This document shows, piece after piece, positions 11,331 to 22,850 of a stretch of 64,000 nucleotides of DNA. The notes below the pieces were generated by a model. The model made no database searches and was not told the origin of the DNA. It saw only the letters and a program-made list of their open reading frames with translations. Both the position numbers and the translations under genes were made by a program. The number at the start of each line of letters is the position of its first letter. The first letter of the stretch is position 1. The DNA is from Medicago truncatula (lineage: Eukaryota; Streptophyta; Magnoliopsida; Fabales; Fabaceae): contig NC_053048.1 in NCBI RefSeq assembly GCF_003473485.1, forward strand, positions 29,198,755 to 29,262,754. Direction: 5' to 3'.

Positions 11331-11383
11331 ATTATAATAGCATAGACCACAAACTAATATATAATAAAATATAATTGACCATT

Positions 11384-11957
11384 GTCATACCCTAATTTTT
11401 GACTTAAGATTTACTCGACATTATTTTTTAATTCAACATGTTATACTAATTTATTTTACATGACCGATTGTTTTTTATGCAAATTTATTTTGGCTTGATC
11501 TTTTTTTTTTTTTTTTGGAAATGGTCAAATACACATTTGCTATAATAGCCTTAAATGGTCCTCATGTCAACGTTTTCTCTTCGATGGCAGTTTGATATAA
11601 TCATCTATTTTAATGCTTTTACCGTTGACATGCTTTTGAAATGAGTTCTGACTTTGTTTCAAAAGAATTGTTGGTTTTATGAGCTTTGAAGAGCAACTTA
11701 AATTTCCTTTAATTGTGCATCCGCTGACTTTTTTCAAATGCTAATTACTCAACATTTTTGTATAAATAGGAGTATTTGTTGAACATTTGAAGACATCAAT
11801 AGTTCTCTTGAGTTGTGAAAGAACATTTCTTTCTTCTCCTTTCTTTAGTTTGTGTTAACTAACTATTCTTTTTCTCTCCATCTTTTTCTGTCCTTTCGAA
11901 TTTTAAGAGTTTTTCTTAAGACTGTAGTCTCTATTCGATTTATTGACCCTGAAAGGT
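11384..11957 (+). mobile_element. LTR fragment related to 1572-4956
   Basis: Begins TGTCATACCCTAATTTTTGA, a typical Gypsy LTR start, and has a TATA-like element (gtataaatag, about 11760). At 11815-11950 the transcribed region (tttctgtcctttcgaatttt, cttaagactgtagtctct) matches 2086-2255 of the large LTR. The rest of the element is absent. Confidence 0.55.
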
Positions 11958-12003
11958 ATTTTAAAATAACACATTTTTCTATTCATTTTTGGTCCACTTT
12001 TTA

Positions 12004-12168
12004 TTAAAGTAAATTGATTGAACGCATATGTAAAACAAAATACTTTCGATGCATATAAATTAAATCCTATGGTTTGTAATCCTTTTCATAATTATAGGTT
12101 ATGATTTTTGGATTACAATTGTTTTGGATGATTCTCTAAAAAAATTGTTATGGATGATATTTTATCGA
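12004..12168 (+). repeat. Segmental duplicate of 9090-9230
   Basis: The sequence ggttatgatttttggattac followed by aattgttttggatgat is shared with 9178-9214. The homology resumes at 14705-14960 with tttatcgaaacataatagg, the SINE and the sequence beyond it, so the intervening 2.5 kb is an insertion. Confidence 0.6.
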
Positions 12169-13098
12169 AGAAAAATGCTAAATTGCACGAGATAAAATTT
12201 CGTGCTATACCCGCGAATGAGCTGTTACTTGCATAGCCATCAGATTTCTTTCAAATTACCATTTAATCCAAAACACCAAACTTATTCCATATTATTACGT
12301 CATCACCTCTCTCATTTTGCTGTAACTCATCCGATATATTTAGCTCATGTCATCATTGTAATTAATTCCCTTCAAAAACAAAATCATTGTAATTAAACAC
12401 TAGCTTCAATACGTGATTAGTCCCGGCATTTTCACTAAATTTTAGCATTGGTCCCTATACAGTTTTTTGTTTGCCATTGGTCTTGCACTTTGTAAAAATT
12501 TAAAAATTTAAGCATAATTAAACAAATTTCTATTTAACAATGACTAAAGCTACGTGGTGAAAATATTTATAGGAACCAAAACCTATCATTTTTTTTATGA
12601 GGACTAAAAATAAAATTCGTTATATTTATAGGGAATAAAAACTTAAGGGAAATTCTACCCGATATTTCGGGGACACTGGTTGAAGATACTAAAAAAATAA
12701 AATTATATAGTAGTTATTGCATTAAAAATTGTGTAATCAATCCATAAAAAAGTAAAAAAATAATAAATCATTTTTTAGTAATAATTTTCTTTTGGCTTAA
12801 TACATCATTTGGTCCCTTAACTTATTTTTGATTTTCAATTTAGTCCCCTAACTATAAAGTGTTTCAATTTGGTCCTATAAATCTTATGCCGTTTACTATT
12901 TTGGTCTTCTCCGTTAATATTTTGCAAAATTTGTTAACTCCTTTCCACATGTCATTTAAGATTTGTGATCAACGGTTGGATTTAAGAAGCATACATGGCA
13001 TACGGTGTACTCACAACATACTATAACTTCTATTGTCATCTTCTTCCCTTTTCATCTTCATATAACCTTCATCACTCTTCATAAAAAAAAAAAAAAAA

Positions 13099-13380
13099 GT
13101 TAATTAAGTTTTTAGTTCCTATAAATATTCACAGTTTTGTTTTTAGTCCCTATAAAATAAAATCACACTTTTTAGTCCCTGTGACATTTTCCTTAAGCAT
13201 TTTAGGGATTAAAAATGTTGATGGAAATTTTTTATAGGGACTAAAAATGCTAATGATAAAATTTTACAGGGACTAAAAATGCTGATGGAAAATTTTATAA
13301 AGACTAAAAAGTTTGATTTTATTTTATAGGGACTAAAAACAAAATTCTGAATATTTACAGGGACCATTTACTTAATTAAC
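13099..13380. mobile_element. Fold-back MITE nested in the MULE
   Basis: Inverted arms: gttaattaagtttttagttc on the left, and gttaattaagtaaatggtcc read from the right end, continuing with ttttgtttttagtccctata in both. Poly(A) runs flank both sides, so a target duplication cannot be defined. Confidence 0.65.
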
Positions 13381-13556
13381 CCAAAAAAAAAAAAAAATCC
13401 ATTTTTATTTTTAAATCTAATTTTTTTCTTCTCAAAAATTCATCATTTCAACTTCATTAAAAACGATATAATCAAATCCTTAGATATGGAATAAACACCA
13501 CCATCATCATCTAACTCACAATCAAACTCATTTATCAAACACACCTATCATCAAAT

Positions 13557-14050
13557 TTAAAACTCATCGGCCAAATCTGGAAAACTAACTAAAAAACCTT
13601 CAAATTTTCTGCATAATTCTAACTGAACTTCAGCGTCCTCCGCGGCCATATCGTTGGATCCATAGAAAACTACATTTACAACATTCTCTAAAGCCAACGG
13701 CATGCTTTCAATTGCAGCTAAATCCTACAATGAGAAAAGCAGAACCAACAACAGTCAACACATTTGTTCAAAAAGAAAGAAAGAAAAAAAAAGTCAACAC
13801 ATAAGCATGAAGCCATGGCGAGAAGCACACATTTTTTAGAGACTAAAATCTAATTGAAAAATCAAATATAATAAACCTGAGATGGCGATGGTGAAAGCAA
13901 GAAACTCTTGATTATTGTATCAATTTTTGCAATATTTGTTTTAATTTGATGATTGATGTGTTGCTTGTAGTGATTTGGATTATTGTTTGTTGTGTTGCTT
14001 CTGTGAAGGGTTTTATGAAGAAGAAGGAAAATGTTTGTAGAGATTTTCAT
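13557..14050 (-). CDS. Two-exon gene-like unit inside the MULE (unknown)
   Basis: On the - strand an ATG at 14050 opens exon 1 (13877-14050, 58 codons, MKISTNIFLLLHKTLHR.., Asn/His/Thr-rich). It ends at TCTCAG with a GT donor. Exon 2 (13557-13724, after TTGTAG) continues in phase 0 for 55 residues (DLAAIESMPLALENVV.., ..CRKFEGFLVSFPDLADEF) to TAA. The predicted protein is 113 residues. The exon 2 sequence has codon-like composition and looks like a captured host exon, which is the hallmark of Pack-MULEs. No family was recognised. Exon 1 is low-complexity and could be non-coding element sequence that happens to stay open. Expression is unknown. Confidence 0.4.
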
Positions 14051-14753
14051 GAATTTGATAAATGAGTTTGATTGTGAGTTAAATGATGGTGGTGGTGTTT
14101 ACTCCATATTTAAGGATTTGATTGTATGATTTTAAATGAAGTTTGAATGATAAAATTTTGAAAGGAAAAAATTAAATTTAAAAAAAAAAATTGCTTTTTT
14201 TTTTTTTATGAAGTTTGATGAATTATATGAAGATGGAGAGGGAAGAAGATGACAATAGAAGTTATCGTATGTTGTGAGTCCACGGTATGCTATGTGTGCT
14301 TCTTAAATTCAACCATTGATCACGAATCTTAAATGATATGTGGAAAGGAGTTAACAAATTTTGCAAAATACTAACGGAGAGGATCAAAATAGTAAACGGC
14401 ACAAGATTTATGGGACCAAATTGAGACACTTTATAGTTAGGGGACTAAATTGAAAACAAAAAATAAGTTAAAGGACCAAATAATGTATTAAACCTTTTCT
14501 TTTTTAATATCTTTAACCGGTACCGGGAACATCTGTTAACATGATCCGAAACTTAGTTAACCATATAAACAATAGTAGCATTCAAGAAGAATATGTAGCA
14601 CATCCCTCGTATAAACTATAGCAATACCAATTAAAGGCACTAAATGAGATATACTATGCATTAAATAACATGTTCGTGCAATCCACGCGAAAATTCATTC
14701 GGTCTATATAGCAAGACTCTTTATCGAAACATAATAGGTAATAGTAAAGAAAT

Positions 14754-14880
14754 TATAATCCTATGTGCATAACTCAATTGATAGGATAATGCATTTATAT
14801 ATGCAGGGGGCAGAGTTCGAACCTCGAACATCCGACTTATTCACATCTATGAATTCTAACCACTAAACTACCTGACAAAA
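14754..14880 (+). mobile_element. tRNA-derived SINE
   Basis: Same family as 9253-9378: gcataactcaattgatagga, box B agttcgaacctcg, then a poly(A) tail. It occupies the same position relative to flanking sequence as the 9.25-kb SINE, so both descend from one insertion that was duplicated with its surroundings. Confidence 0.7.
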
Positions 14881-15234
14881 AAAAGTATATTCTTATTAAA
14901 AAAAAAAGGCACTACAAAAATAAATCTGTAAAGAAACAAATATTACTAAAGAAAACTAGGCAAGTTTTTCCATGAAACTTGATAAATGCCTCAAGTCCTG
15001 ATGGGCTTAATCCCAATTTATTATAGATTTTTTTTTCACTATGTGGTGATAGATCTTCCAAAAGTGTTGTGATTGGCTTGATACATGTGTTGTGTTTGTC
15101 CTTCTTCTCCGAAACATGACTAATATTGCTTTGTACTTCAGATGTGAAAATAGGCTAGCATGTATGGGTCTGTCCGTAAAACTCGGTTAATTGAATGGCT
15201 TGAGCCTTAAATATATTTTTTAAACGATATTGAT

Positions 15235-15701
15235 TCATTCAAATTGATAGAGTACATCGATACAATATAAATTCAAATTTACTAAAAACAAAAAGGATGA
15301 TTCTGTGAACAAACTCACATCATCCATGTTAATAGCATAAAACGGCAAAGTACATATGCCTACAAATATGACTAATATGACTATATTCAAGTCTCCGGAA
15401 TACTCATTTCTACAAATCTGCAACGTTGACGACGCCAAATTCATTGTCAATGATCAGATCTGCACTTGCTCAGAGCTAATCTTTCAACCTTAATCAATTA
15501 AACACCGCCCTAAGACGGGAACTCAAAAACACGCCGCACAAAGACGGGAATCAAAACAAAAAGAGTCGTGCAGAGACGGCGAAATCACAAAAATAAATGA
15601 AAGAAAACATAAAATATGTCAAATCACTTATTCAATTAGGATAGAAGGAAAACAACTTGGAGGGGTGATTTTTGGGTCAAAATTGACCCTAAATCACCCC
15701 T
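15235..15701 (-). repeat. Hairpin-plus-ORF repeat, copy 2
   Basis: The palindrome aggggtgattt..gggtcaa / ttgaccc..aaatcacccct (15661-15701) is followed on the - strand by the gacggcg/cgtcttt spacer and an ATG-initiated frame (15235-15450, 71 residues) with NEYSGDLNIVILVIFVG, CTLPFYAINMDD and NLYCIDVLYQFE at its end. Upstream on the same strand is a pyrimidine-rich leader with aaaccctagccgccacctc. This copy has the best preserved start. Confidence 0.6.
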
Positions 15702-16438
15702 TTGACAAGAAGAATAAGAAAAATGAGGTGGCGGCTAGGGTTTGAGAAGGAGAGATGAGAGAGAGAAAAGAAAAGAATCTTTTTTTTTTTAGACTTAAAT
15801 ATTTGAAAATTTCTTTTCAAACATGTGTGTTTTCCTTAAAAGCACATGAAAAATAAGTAATACCTTTGACGGTAGTTAACTACCGTTGTGCCTTGAAGGA
15901 AGAGGCAGAAGCTAAACAAATTTCACAAAAATGCTTATGGCCTTTGGATAAGGTTGATGAGTCCTTTTCAAGTTTAATTTCCAATGAAGGTTAATTCAGT
16001 TGGTATAAGGTGTTGAAAAGATCTTTTTCAGATTTAATTTCCAATGAAGGTTGATTCAGTTGGTATAAAGAGTTGGTTCGCACAAGACCTTAAGTTCAAT
16101 TGGCGATGTCGATGTGAGGACATCTTTGACGGATGATACATAACAAAACTAAGTTCTATTGGTGCAGTTCAATTGATTTTTTCAAAAGTATTATACATAA
16201 CAAAACTAAATGTTTTTGTGCATTCGAACATACAATTTTTCAATCATTTTTTCATTCAAACATACATTCATTCAATTAAATTATAAAACCAACACATAAA
16301 GTTAACACAATAAATTAAATAAACAAAATTAAATGTCATTGAATTAGATTAGAACCAAATCAAAGTGCATCAATATGAAATGGCATTAGATTACATCAAC
16401 AAAGTCAAAATGTACATAAAGTGAAATAAAAATCAACA

Positions 16439-16850
16439 TTGCCTAGGCTGCCTCTTCGGCATCTGCCTCTGTGGCCTGGTGATAGAATATGTCAGGGCTG
16501 GCCAACCGCTACTGCTAATCTGGCTCAAGGCCTCCATCAGATCCTCCTAGCTCAACTCGTCCCTCCCAGCCAACGCCTGATTTGCAATATGAACGCAGTG
16601 CCTGATAAGCACAAATGTGTCGGATATCTCTCTAGCATGTTCCTCCGCTATAAGCTTCTCCCGGTTTTCCAGCTTGGAAGGATATCCATCAACAGGTGGC
16701 AGAATCTTCGGGCGAGACACCTTGGCATACCAAACCATATAGCCAGGGACATGCTGTCACTCACTATTTACCCTCGGACCCCACTAATCTAGAGGAATGC
16801 AATACACAGAGAAGTCTGTGAAAGCCTGTACGACCTGATATGTAGGAATG
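16439..16850 (-). pseudogene. Plant mobile domain-like transposon fragment
   Basis: The - strand reading is interrupted by stops but legible: ..FTDFSVYCIPL, then GYMVWYAKVSRPKILPPVDG, ..LENREKLIAEEHAREISD. It resembles the C-terminal end of aminotransferase-like plant mobile domain proteins of transposons (GY..WY..VSHP..). The assignment is from memory. Start, catalytic region and continuous frame are absent. Confidence 0.45.
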
Positions 16851-16852
16851 GG

Positions 16853-17450
16853 TGTAACGACTCAATTTTTAGGATATTATTTATTTAATTGCTTTATTAT
16901 TTATTTAATTGTTTGATGTGTTTTAATTGTTGGGCTAATTGGGTTTTAGAGAAATTAAGGGTATTTTGATAATTTGGAGAGTGGAGGGAATTTAAGTAAA
17001 CTATAGGTGAGGGTTATTTTATGAGGTTAATGGTAACTTTATAGAATTATTAGAGTTGATATAAATGGTAAAAATGAAGAATTAAGTAAATTAGAGTTAA
17101 TTGTTAGTAATAATAATTGAGCCTACTAGATGTTAAGTCAGTTAAGCCCAATATAATGTGAATATAAGGCTAGTGTTAGTCCACCCAATTTTTTTTTTTT
17201 GCCTCCACCACTAGGGGGGTTGGTGTTTGTATTAGGGATGAGTGGAGAGTTTTTGTTTTGGTTATAAGAGAAGGTTTTCCTCCATTTGTGATATACATGT
17301 TGGAGAAGCTATGAGCTTACACTCATCTCTTATTTGGGTGGTATAAAATGAACTTGGGGCCGGTTTGGTTTTGAATTAGATTCCAAGAGGGTATATAGTT
17401 TTATCAAGTCTAAGCATGATATTACGTAATTTGGTGCTATCATATCCCAT
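16853..17450 (+). mobile_element. Possible LTR fragment
   Basis: TGTAACGACTCAATTTTTAGG at 16853 is a typical Gypsy LTR left end. Downstream sequence is AT-rich with no recognised right end, so the extent is uncertain. Confidence 0.3.
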
Positions 17451-19480
17451 TGTAAATCTATCTTCACTAACTTTTATAAAAATTCTAATGTTGAATTTAT
17501 ACGAAGATAAAAAATGAGGTTATCTATAATTAAGCGAAGACGACCATGTTATCAACCAATTTTCAAATATTGATAAACATATCAAATCGTATTGAACATA
17601 TTTTAAGTAATAGAATGCTATAATAGTTTTTGCTAATAACAGTTTCTCGCCACTATGTGGTGTTTCCGCAGCTAGCCCACATAACTTTTTTTCCATTAAC
17701 AAAGGGATGGAACTAGGTAAGTCTTGGAATAAAGGAAAGGACATTGATATAGCACAAGTTGCTTTTCTTTTTTTGCACAACAAAATAGCACAATTGGCCA
17801 TTATTTTAGAGCAAACAAAAGTCCGTTTGATAATGATTGTCACAAAGACAAGTGTCACATAGTTAGGTTAAGCATAAAGTTCTGTAAAACAAAAGGTTAT
17901 GCATAAAGTACTCTATTTTAGTACACTAATCATACATAAGTACAGCCGAAAACACACACACATAAGTAAATTATGATAGGCTTTTAGTCATTTGTTTATT
18001 TACCATTTTTCCATGTTCCCTTAAGAGTGCTATTATATAGTTTAATAATTATGCACCCAAGCTAACCTTATAAAATGGGAGGACATTTAGGACAATGATT
18101 AGGTGCACTAGTTACTTTAACCCATTAAAAATATGAACAAAGAAAAGAGTGAGGAAGGGCTCGGTTAAGATTCATTCATGTTTGATTGAAAAATGTAAAT
18201 ACAGTTTTGATTTTATTAGTATGATGATGATGATATGCTTGATGGAAAGGGGAAAAGTTGGTTATATATTTTATACAAACTTACATTTATAGTAGTACTT
18301 TAAGTTTTGACTCATTTACCAAATCGGTCATTTAAGCATCAATTTTTTTAGGTAACTTACACCTTGGGTCTTTTAAATTTGAAGTTTGTAACATGTTAGT
18401 TGTTTAAGTTATTTTGGTCACACATAAGTCATTTAATTTTGAGGTTTGTAATATATTGATCATTTAAATTATTTTTGTCATACATAAATCTTTTAAGTTT
18501 GTGAACGTTTTCAATTTAGCCATTTTATTAACCAAAATAATGATATGTACGTTTAAGTATCCAAATATGCACGTTTTAGTATTATTATTTTTTGTTGTAA
18601 TTTTCATTCGACTTTGTTAAAAGGAGAATGCTAAGTAGTGTTAATCGTAATCACTCTTGTTAAGAAGAGAGAGTTATCATTTGAATATGGACCAACCCAA
18701 AAACTTAAAAGGATCAACATGGGAGAGAAAAAAATGTACAATCAAATATGAAAAGAAATATATTTTTAATTTGCATTTGTCTTCTCACCAACGTTAAGTG
18801 TTGGATCATGAGAAAAGTTTGGAGAAACATCTAATTAAGTCAAGAGCAATCGGATAAATGAGTTGGACATTGCATCTTTACCTAAAATCGTAAGATATTG
18901 TGTTTAAAGGTGATCTCATTATATATACGACGCTTTTAACCTAATATTCATTTTCCCATCAAATATGACACTTTTAACTCATACTTGTAACAAGGATCCA
19001 TCAAATATAAATGTAGGATGTTATTTAGAGAGAAATATATCGATATAAAAAAAGAGATGTAAATTCTATCAATAAGTTAATTCTATTTATCTTAAAGATG
19101 AGTTAGACTCATGTAAATAAATATTTAATATATCTTATCAGATTCTATCTATTTAAGTCATCTACAAGGTATCTATGAACCAAAAACTCAATATTATTGA
19201 TCTCGAGTAAGGTCCTGAAAAGAAAAAACTCAATATTGCTCACATTGAAAAGCGACAAACCAGTTGTGTAAACTTTAAATTTGACAAAATATAAAAACTT
19301 AATATCACATTAAGTTTATCTATTTGGACCACACTCACTAAATTATCTATTAGCGAGTAAACCCAGCTAGGCTCATGAGGTTATTGGAAAATCTCAAAAC
19401 TCACATGTAAAGTGATATTGGTAATCCTAGGTATAGTATTTTCTCATCAAAATCTTAATTTCTTCTCTACATCTATTAAA
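17451..19480. other. Intergenic, no gene seen
   Basis: AT-rich. Positions 18300-18560 hold a degenerate repeat with recurring blocks such as aagtcatttaattttgagg and aaatcttttaagtttgtga, similar in style to eroded fold-back arms. The open frame at 17520-17858 (-) shows no domain. Confidence 0.4.
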
Positions 19481-19481
19481 A

Positions 19482-19882
19482 AGGGATGATTTTGGATCAA
19501 TTTTTGAGATAAAATCACCCTTCTAACTCGTTTTACTATTTCCCTTTTATTAAAATAAGTGATTTTCATATTAGTTTCGTTTTTTATTTTGTAATTTTGT
19601 CGTCGTAGTGCACGTTGGTTTGTTCGTCGTCTTTATGCGGCGTTGTTTGCCTTTCTTGTTTCGTTCAACTATTTGTTCAGTTCAGATTGTCAGATCAGCT
19701 TCGATCCAATGCAGATCCAGAGACATAGCTTTTCCGGAGAATTGAATATAGTCATATGTGTAGGCTTTTGTACTTTACCGTTTTATGTTATTAACATAGA
19801 TGTTGTGAATTTGTTCGCAGCCTCGTCTTGTTTGTTTTTAACGAATTTATATTGTATCGATGTACTCTATAAACTTGAGTGA
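19482..19882 (+). repeat. Hairpin-plus-ORF repeat, copy 3
   Basis: The head hairpin (aagggatgattt..aaatcaccctt, 19482-19522), spacer cgtcgtc/tgcggcgttgtt, and frame MQIQRHSFSGELNIVI.., CTLPFYVINIDVV, ..NLYCIDVLYKLE end at TGA 19880-19882. In copies 2 and 3 the conserved frame ends after IDVLY(Q/K)xE at the same place, which argues that the frame is ancestral. Confidence 0.6.
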
Positions 19883-20609
19883 ATAATATCATTTATTTTT
19901 GTATAAAAACAAAACAATGTCATGGTTTTTTTTGGTACAAAAATAATGTCATCTTTTTCTTTTTTATATACAGATTTGTACATATACTAAGATCTAACAT
20001 TTATACGATTTTTACTAATTTAAGCATATATTGTACTATTGGGTATGATGCACAATTATATTCCAATTCTGTCCCATTCCTAAGTATTTCTCAGAACAAA
20101 GTCAATGGTGCTACCAATTTGTTGTACGAATTGTAAATTAAAAGGAACCACTAATTAATTAAAAAAAATTAAAAACAAAGTTTAAACAACTGATTGAAAG
20201 GGATCATAAAGGTCGTGAGAGTGACGACTGAAGGATAACACAGAATCATTAATTAAATCAAGTGATTAAATTTTGATGATAAATTAATCAGCTTCCTTTA
20301 ATTGCCCTCTTTTATTGATATCTTCGAAGAAAGTTCTCACAGTGGCACAGTAAAGCAGCTATGCCCAAATAATAGTGCATGGATATAGTGGTCATATAAT
20401 AAAAATAGTGCACATAGTGGGATTAATTTTAGTGTTCAGTAAAGTTTAATTGTCTTACATAATAATTCTAAATAAAAAATTATAAAGGGCATGTTTTTGG
20501 TTAATAATAATTTCTTACAATTAGTATAAGATTTGTAATGTAAACAAAAAATAATTGAAGATCAGCAATTCTTTCGTACCCCATGCATCTCTTTTAAACT
20601 AACATCATA

Positions 20610-20756
20610 CATCAGTCGGTCATAAATATAAGCAAAAATTTATATTTTAGATTCATTCAATAAATAATGTATATTATTTATAATAAAAATCACATACATA
20701 ATTTATTGAATGAATCTAAAACCTATATTTTTTCTTATATTTGTAACCGGAGGGTG
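20610..20756. mobile_element. Stowaway/mariner-type MITE
   Basis: Inverted arms: ggtcataaatataagcaaaa and tatattttagattcattcaa on the left, ttgaatgaatctaaaaccta and ttatatttgtaaccggaggg on the right. About 145 bp in all. Confidence 0.6.
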
Positions 20757-20904
20757 TATGTGATTTCATACCAATTAAAAAAAAACTAAAAATAAATAAA
20801 AAATGTAGTAATATATTAAATGATTCTTATTAATCCCCTTCTGTCTCATTTTAGATGTTTCATTCAAGTTTTGTATATATTTTTTTTTTAATAGACGAAA
20901 TGGC

Positions 20905-21012
20905 AAAGTCATTATAAACTCATACACATAAGTGGAGGTACTGGGGTTCGAACCCCGATCATAGCATCCGGCCTTACAATTTCGATATTTTTCTAGTTGA
21001 GCTAGGACTTAT
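20905..21012 (-). mobile_element. tRNA-like SINE (second family)
   Basis: Read on the - strand: taagtcctagctcaactaga as box A region, then gatcggggttcgaacccc as box B. A diverged copy lies at 49455-49550. Confidence 0.6.
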
Positions 21013-21122
21013 GGATCAAGTTTTATATACTTATTCTAAGTTGATTACAATGACAAAGAAGTATTATTTACAAAAATAACTTTTTTAATAGTAATTAGAG
21101 AATTTGTACCAAAAAAAAAATA

Positions 21123-22779
21123 CTCCCTCCATTTCTTATATTTTGATGTTTTAGTTCTGGACACAAGTCTTAATGAGTAATTGAAGCATAAAAATATTTG
21201 AATGTTTTGGACTAAAATGTCTTTATTTATCATTAAATTCACATGTGATAAGTCAAAGGTCACAACTTTTTTAATAGTTTATAGTTTGTTTTCCAACAAG
21301 CGTAAACTTGGAAAAAAAAATTAAATATTTTGAAATATATAATTAAAGTTCTAAAACATTAACAGTTTGTTTGGTAACCAAGAAGTTGAAGCGAGAGAAA
21401 AACGGAAGAGAGAGATAGGGAAGAGATGTCTTATTCTCTAGTTTGGAGCACGAGAGAAGGGCTGAAGAGAGACCAAAATCTGTAGGCCCCATTGACTTTT
21501 TGAAATACTTTTTGCATTTTATTTTATTTACAGGGCTGTTACGCTAAAAAAAAATAAAAAATGTGGCAGCTGCTTTAAATCAAAACAAAATAAATAATTC
21601 AAATAATCTATTTACTTTAAATACTACTACTAATTTCATTTGTAAAAAAACAAAATAAGTAATTATTTGAATTAATATTAACAAATTAACAAACACAATC
21701 CAATTTTTGGCAGATGCATTCCAATATCAAGGATATTTTGGTACTTTCATAACTAATCAAGACTTATTTCTCTTCTATTTCTCTCATCTTTCTCTTATAA
21801 CAAACAACATTTTAAATCTACTCTATTTCTCACATCTTTCTCGCTTCTCATATTCTCTCTCACCTATTTTTCTCTTCACACCTTCTCTTTACAACCAAAC
21901 ATAGCCTAAAATAAAATAAAAAATGGAGGAAATAGTAGTTAGTGAAGTAATTAGGCGGATTGAAGTAAAATAAATACTTACCAAAAAAAAGTAAAATAAA
22001 TAAGAGTATATTAGTGAGATGATATAATACGTTGGAATCCCTACAAGTATTCGTACCTAATCTGTTAAAAGTTTGCATTTTTTTTTACATATATAAGTAT
22101 ACAATATAATCAATAACAAATATAACACATATGTTTATAGTGTTGTCGTCATGCAAAATCTAGTGTTCAACCGAGTGGATATGTGATCAACCAAAGTCAT
22201 GACAACTAGGTTGATTTATGGATTCATTGGTTTATAACATGATATGTAGTCTTATATGGATATTAGATAATGATTCCCTTGCTATAAGTGTTTATGATGA
22301 CAAAGACACTACGTTTCCCAGTTGCATGTTCCAAGACTACACCAAAGAGCGTCTAGTGTAGAAGGGTAAACTACTACCTAAGTAGACGTAAGATTAAAGC
22401 AACGTAAAACAATAAAGGAAAGATAAAAAGATATGTTCGATTTGATATGTCTATGTTGAATGATATTTACAAAGGAGTGTTTATAGACTTATAATAACTA
22501 AACAACCTACACTAACATTGCTTTCCACATTTTTCGCCCACTATCTACCATTTTACATCATGTAAAGTCATGTCTGAAATCATTAATGTAAGTAACTACC
22601 CTTCACACTGAGTAAACTAAATCGCCTTTTGTCGGAGTTATATTATCTATCCTCTACCCCCTATTATTAAGAGAATAAGTCTACATGCATGTTTTTGACC
22701 TAGTCGGCTGATATCTTGCTCAACTAACATCTACCAATGTTCTCCACATTCTAATCTTTAAGGAAGTATATGTTTAACA

Positions 22780-22780
<1 letters not shown>
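21123..22780. other. Intergenic; Stowaway-like end, no gene
   Basis: ctccctccatttcttatatt at 21123 is a Stowaway-type terminus without a visible partner. The remainder to 22780 is AT-rich with no supported frame. Confidence 0.35.

Positions 22781-22783
<3 letters not shown>

Positions 22784-22847
<64 letters not shown>
22784..22847. repeat. (TA)n microsatellite
   Basis: About 32 uninterrupted TA units. Confidence 0.95.

Positions 22848-22850
<3 letters not shown>

Larger units (their letters stand above)
12794..14494. mobile_element. Pack-MULE-like element with long TIRs
   Basis: The left end GGCTTAATACATCATTTGGTCC and the right end (reverse: GGTTTAATACATTATTTGGTCC) begin inverted arms of about 300 bp, for example tcatttaagatttgtgatca at 12950 versus its complement near 14315. 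A perfect 9-bp duplication TTTTCTTTT flanks it (12785-12793 and 14495-14503), diagnostic of Mutator-like elements. The interior holds another fold-back (13099-13380) and a two-exon gene-like unit on the - strand (13557-14050). No transposase is seen. A truncated relative lies at about 62110-62539. Confidence 0.75.
12645..14545. mobile_element. Small fold-back element, copy II, split by a MULE
   Basis: The left part (about 12649-12793: ggttgaagatactaaaaaaa, atatagtagttattgcatta) and right part (14495-14545: aaccggtaccgggaacatct, gttaacatgatcc) together match the 7871-8076 copy. The element at 12794-14494 sits exactly between them. Confidence 0.6.
12172..14709. mobile_element. Composite insertion flanked by TTTATCGAA
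   Basis: The 9-mer tttatcgaa occurs at the end of the left homologous block (about 12160) and again at about 14710, where homology to the 9-kb copy resumes. This is consistent with a Mutator-type 9-bp target duplication. The ends (tgctaaattgcacgag on the left; tgctatatagaccgaatg in reverse on the right) are only weakly inverted. Inside are the copy-II fold-back and the 12794-14494 MULE. Confidence 0.4.

Noticed and set aside
17520-17858. 112-codon open frame on the - strand
   Set aside because: No domain, low-complexity hydrophobic composition, no splice partners or leader; AT-rich intergenic setting.
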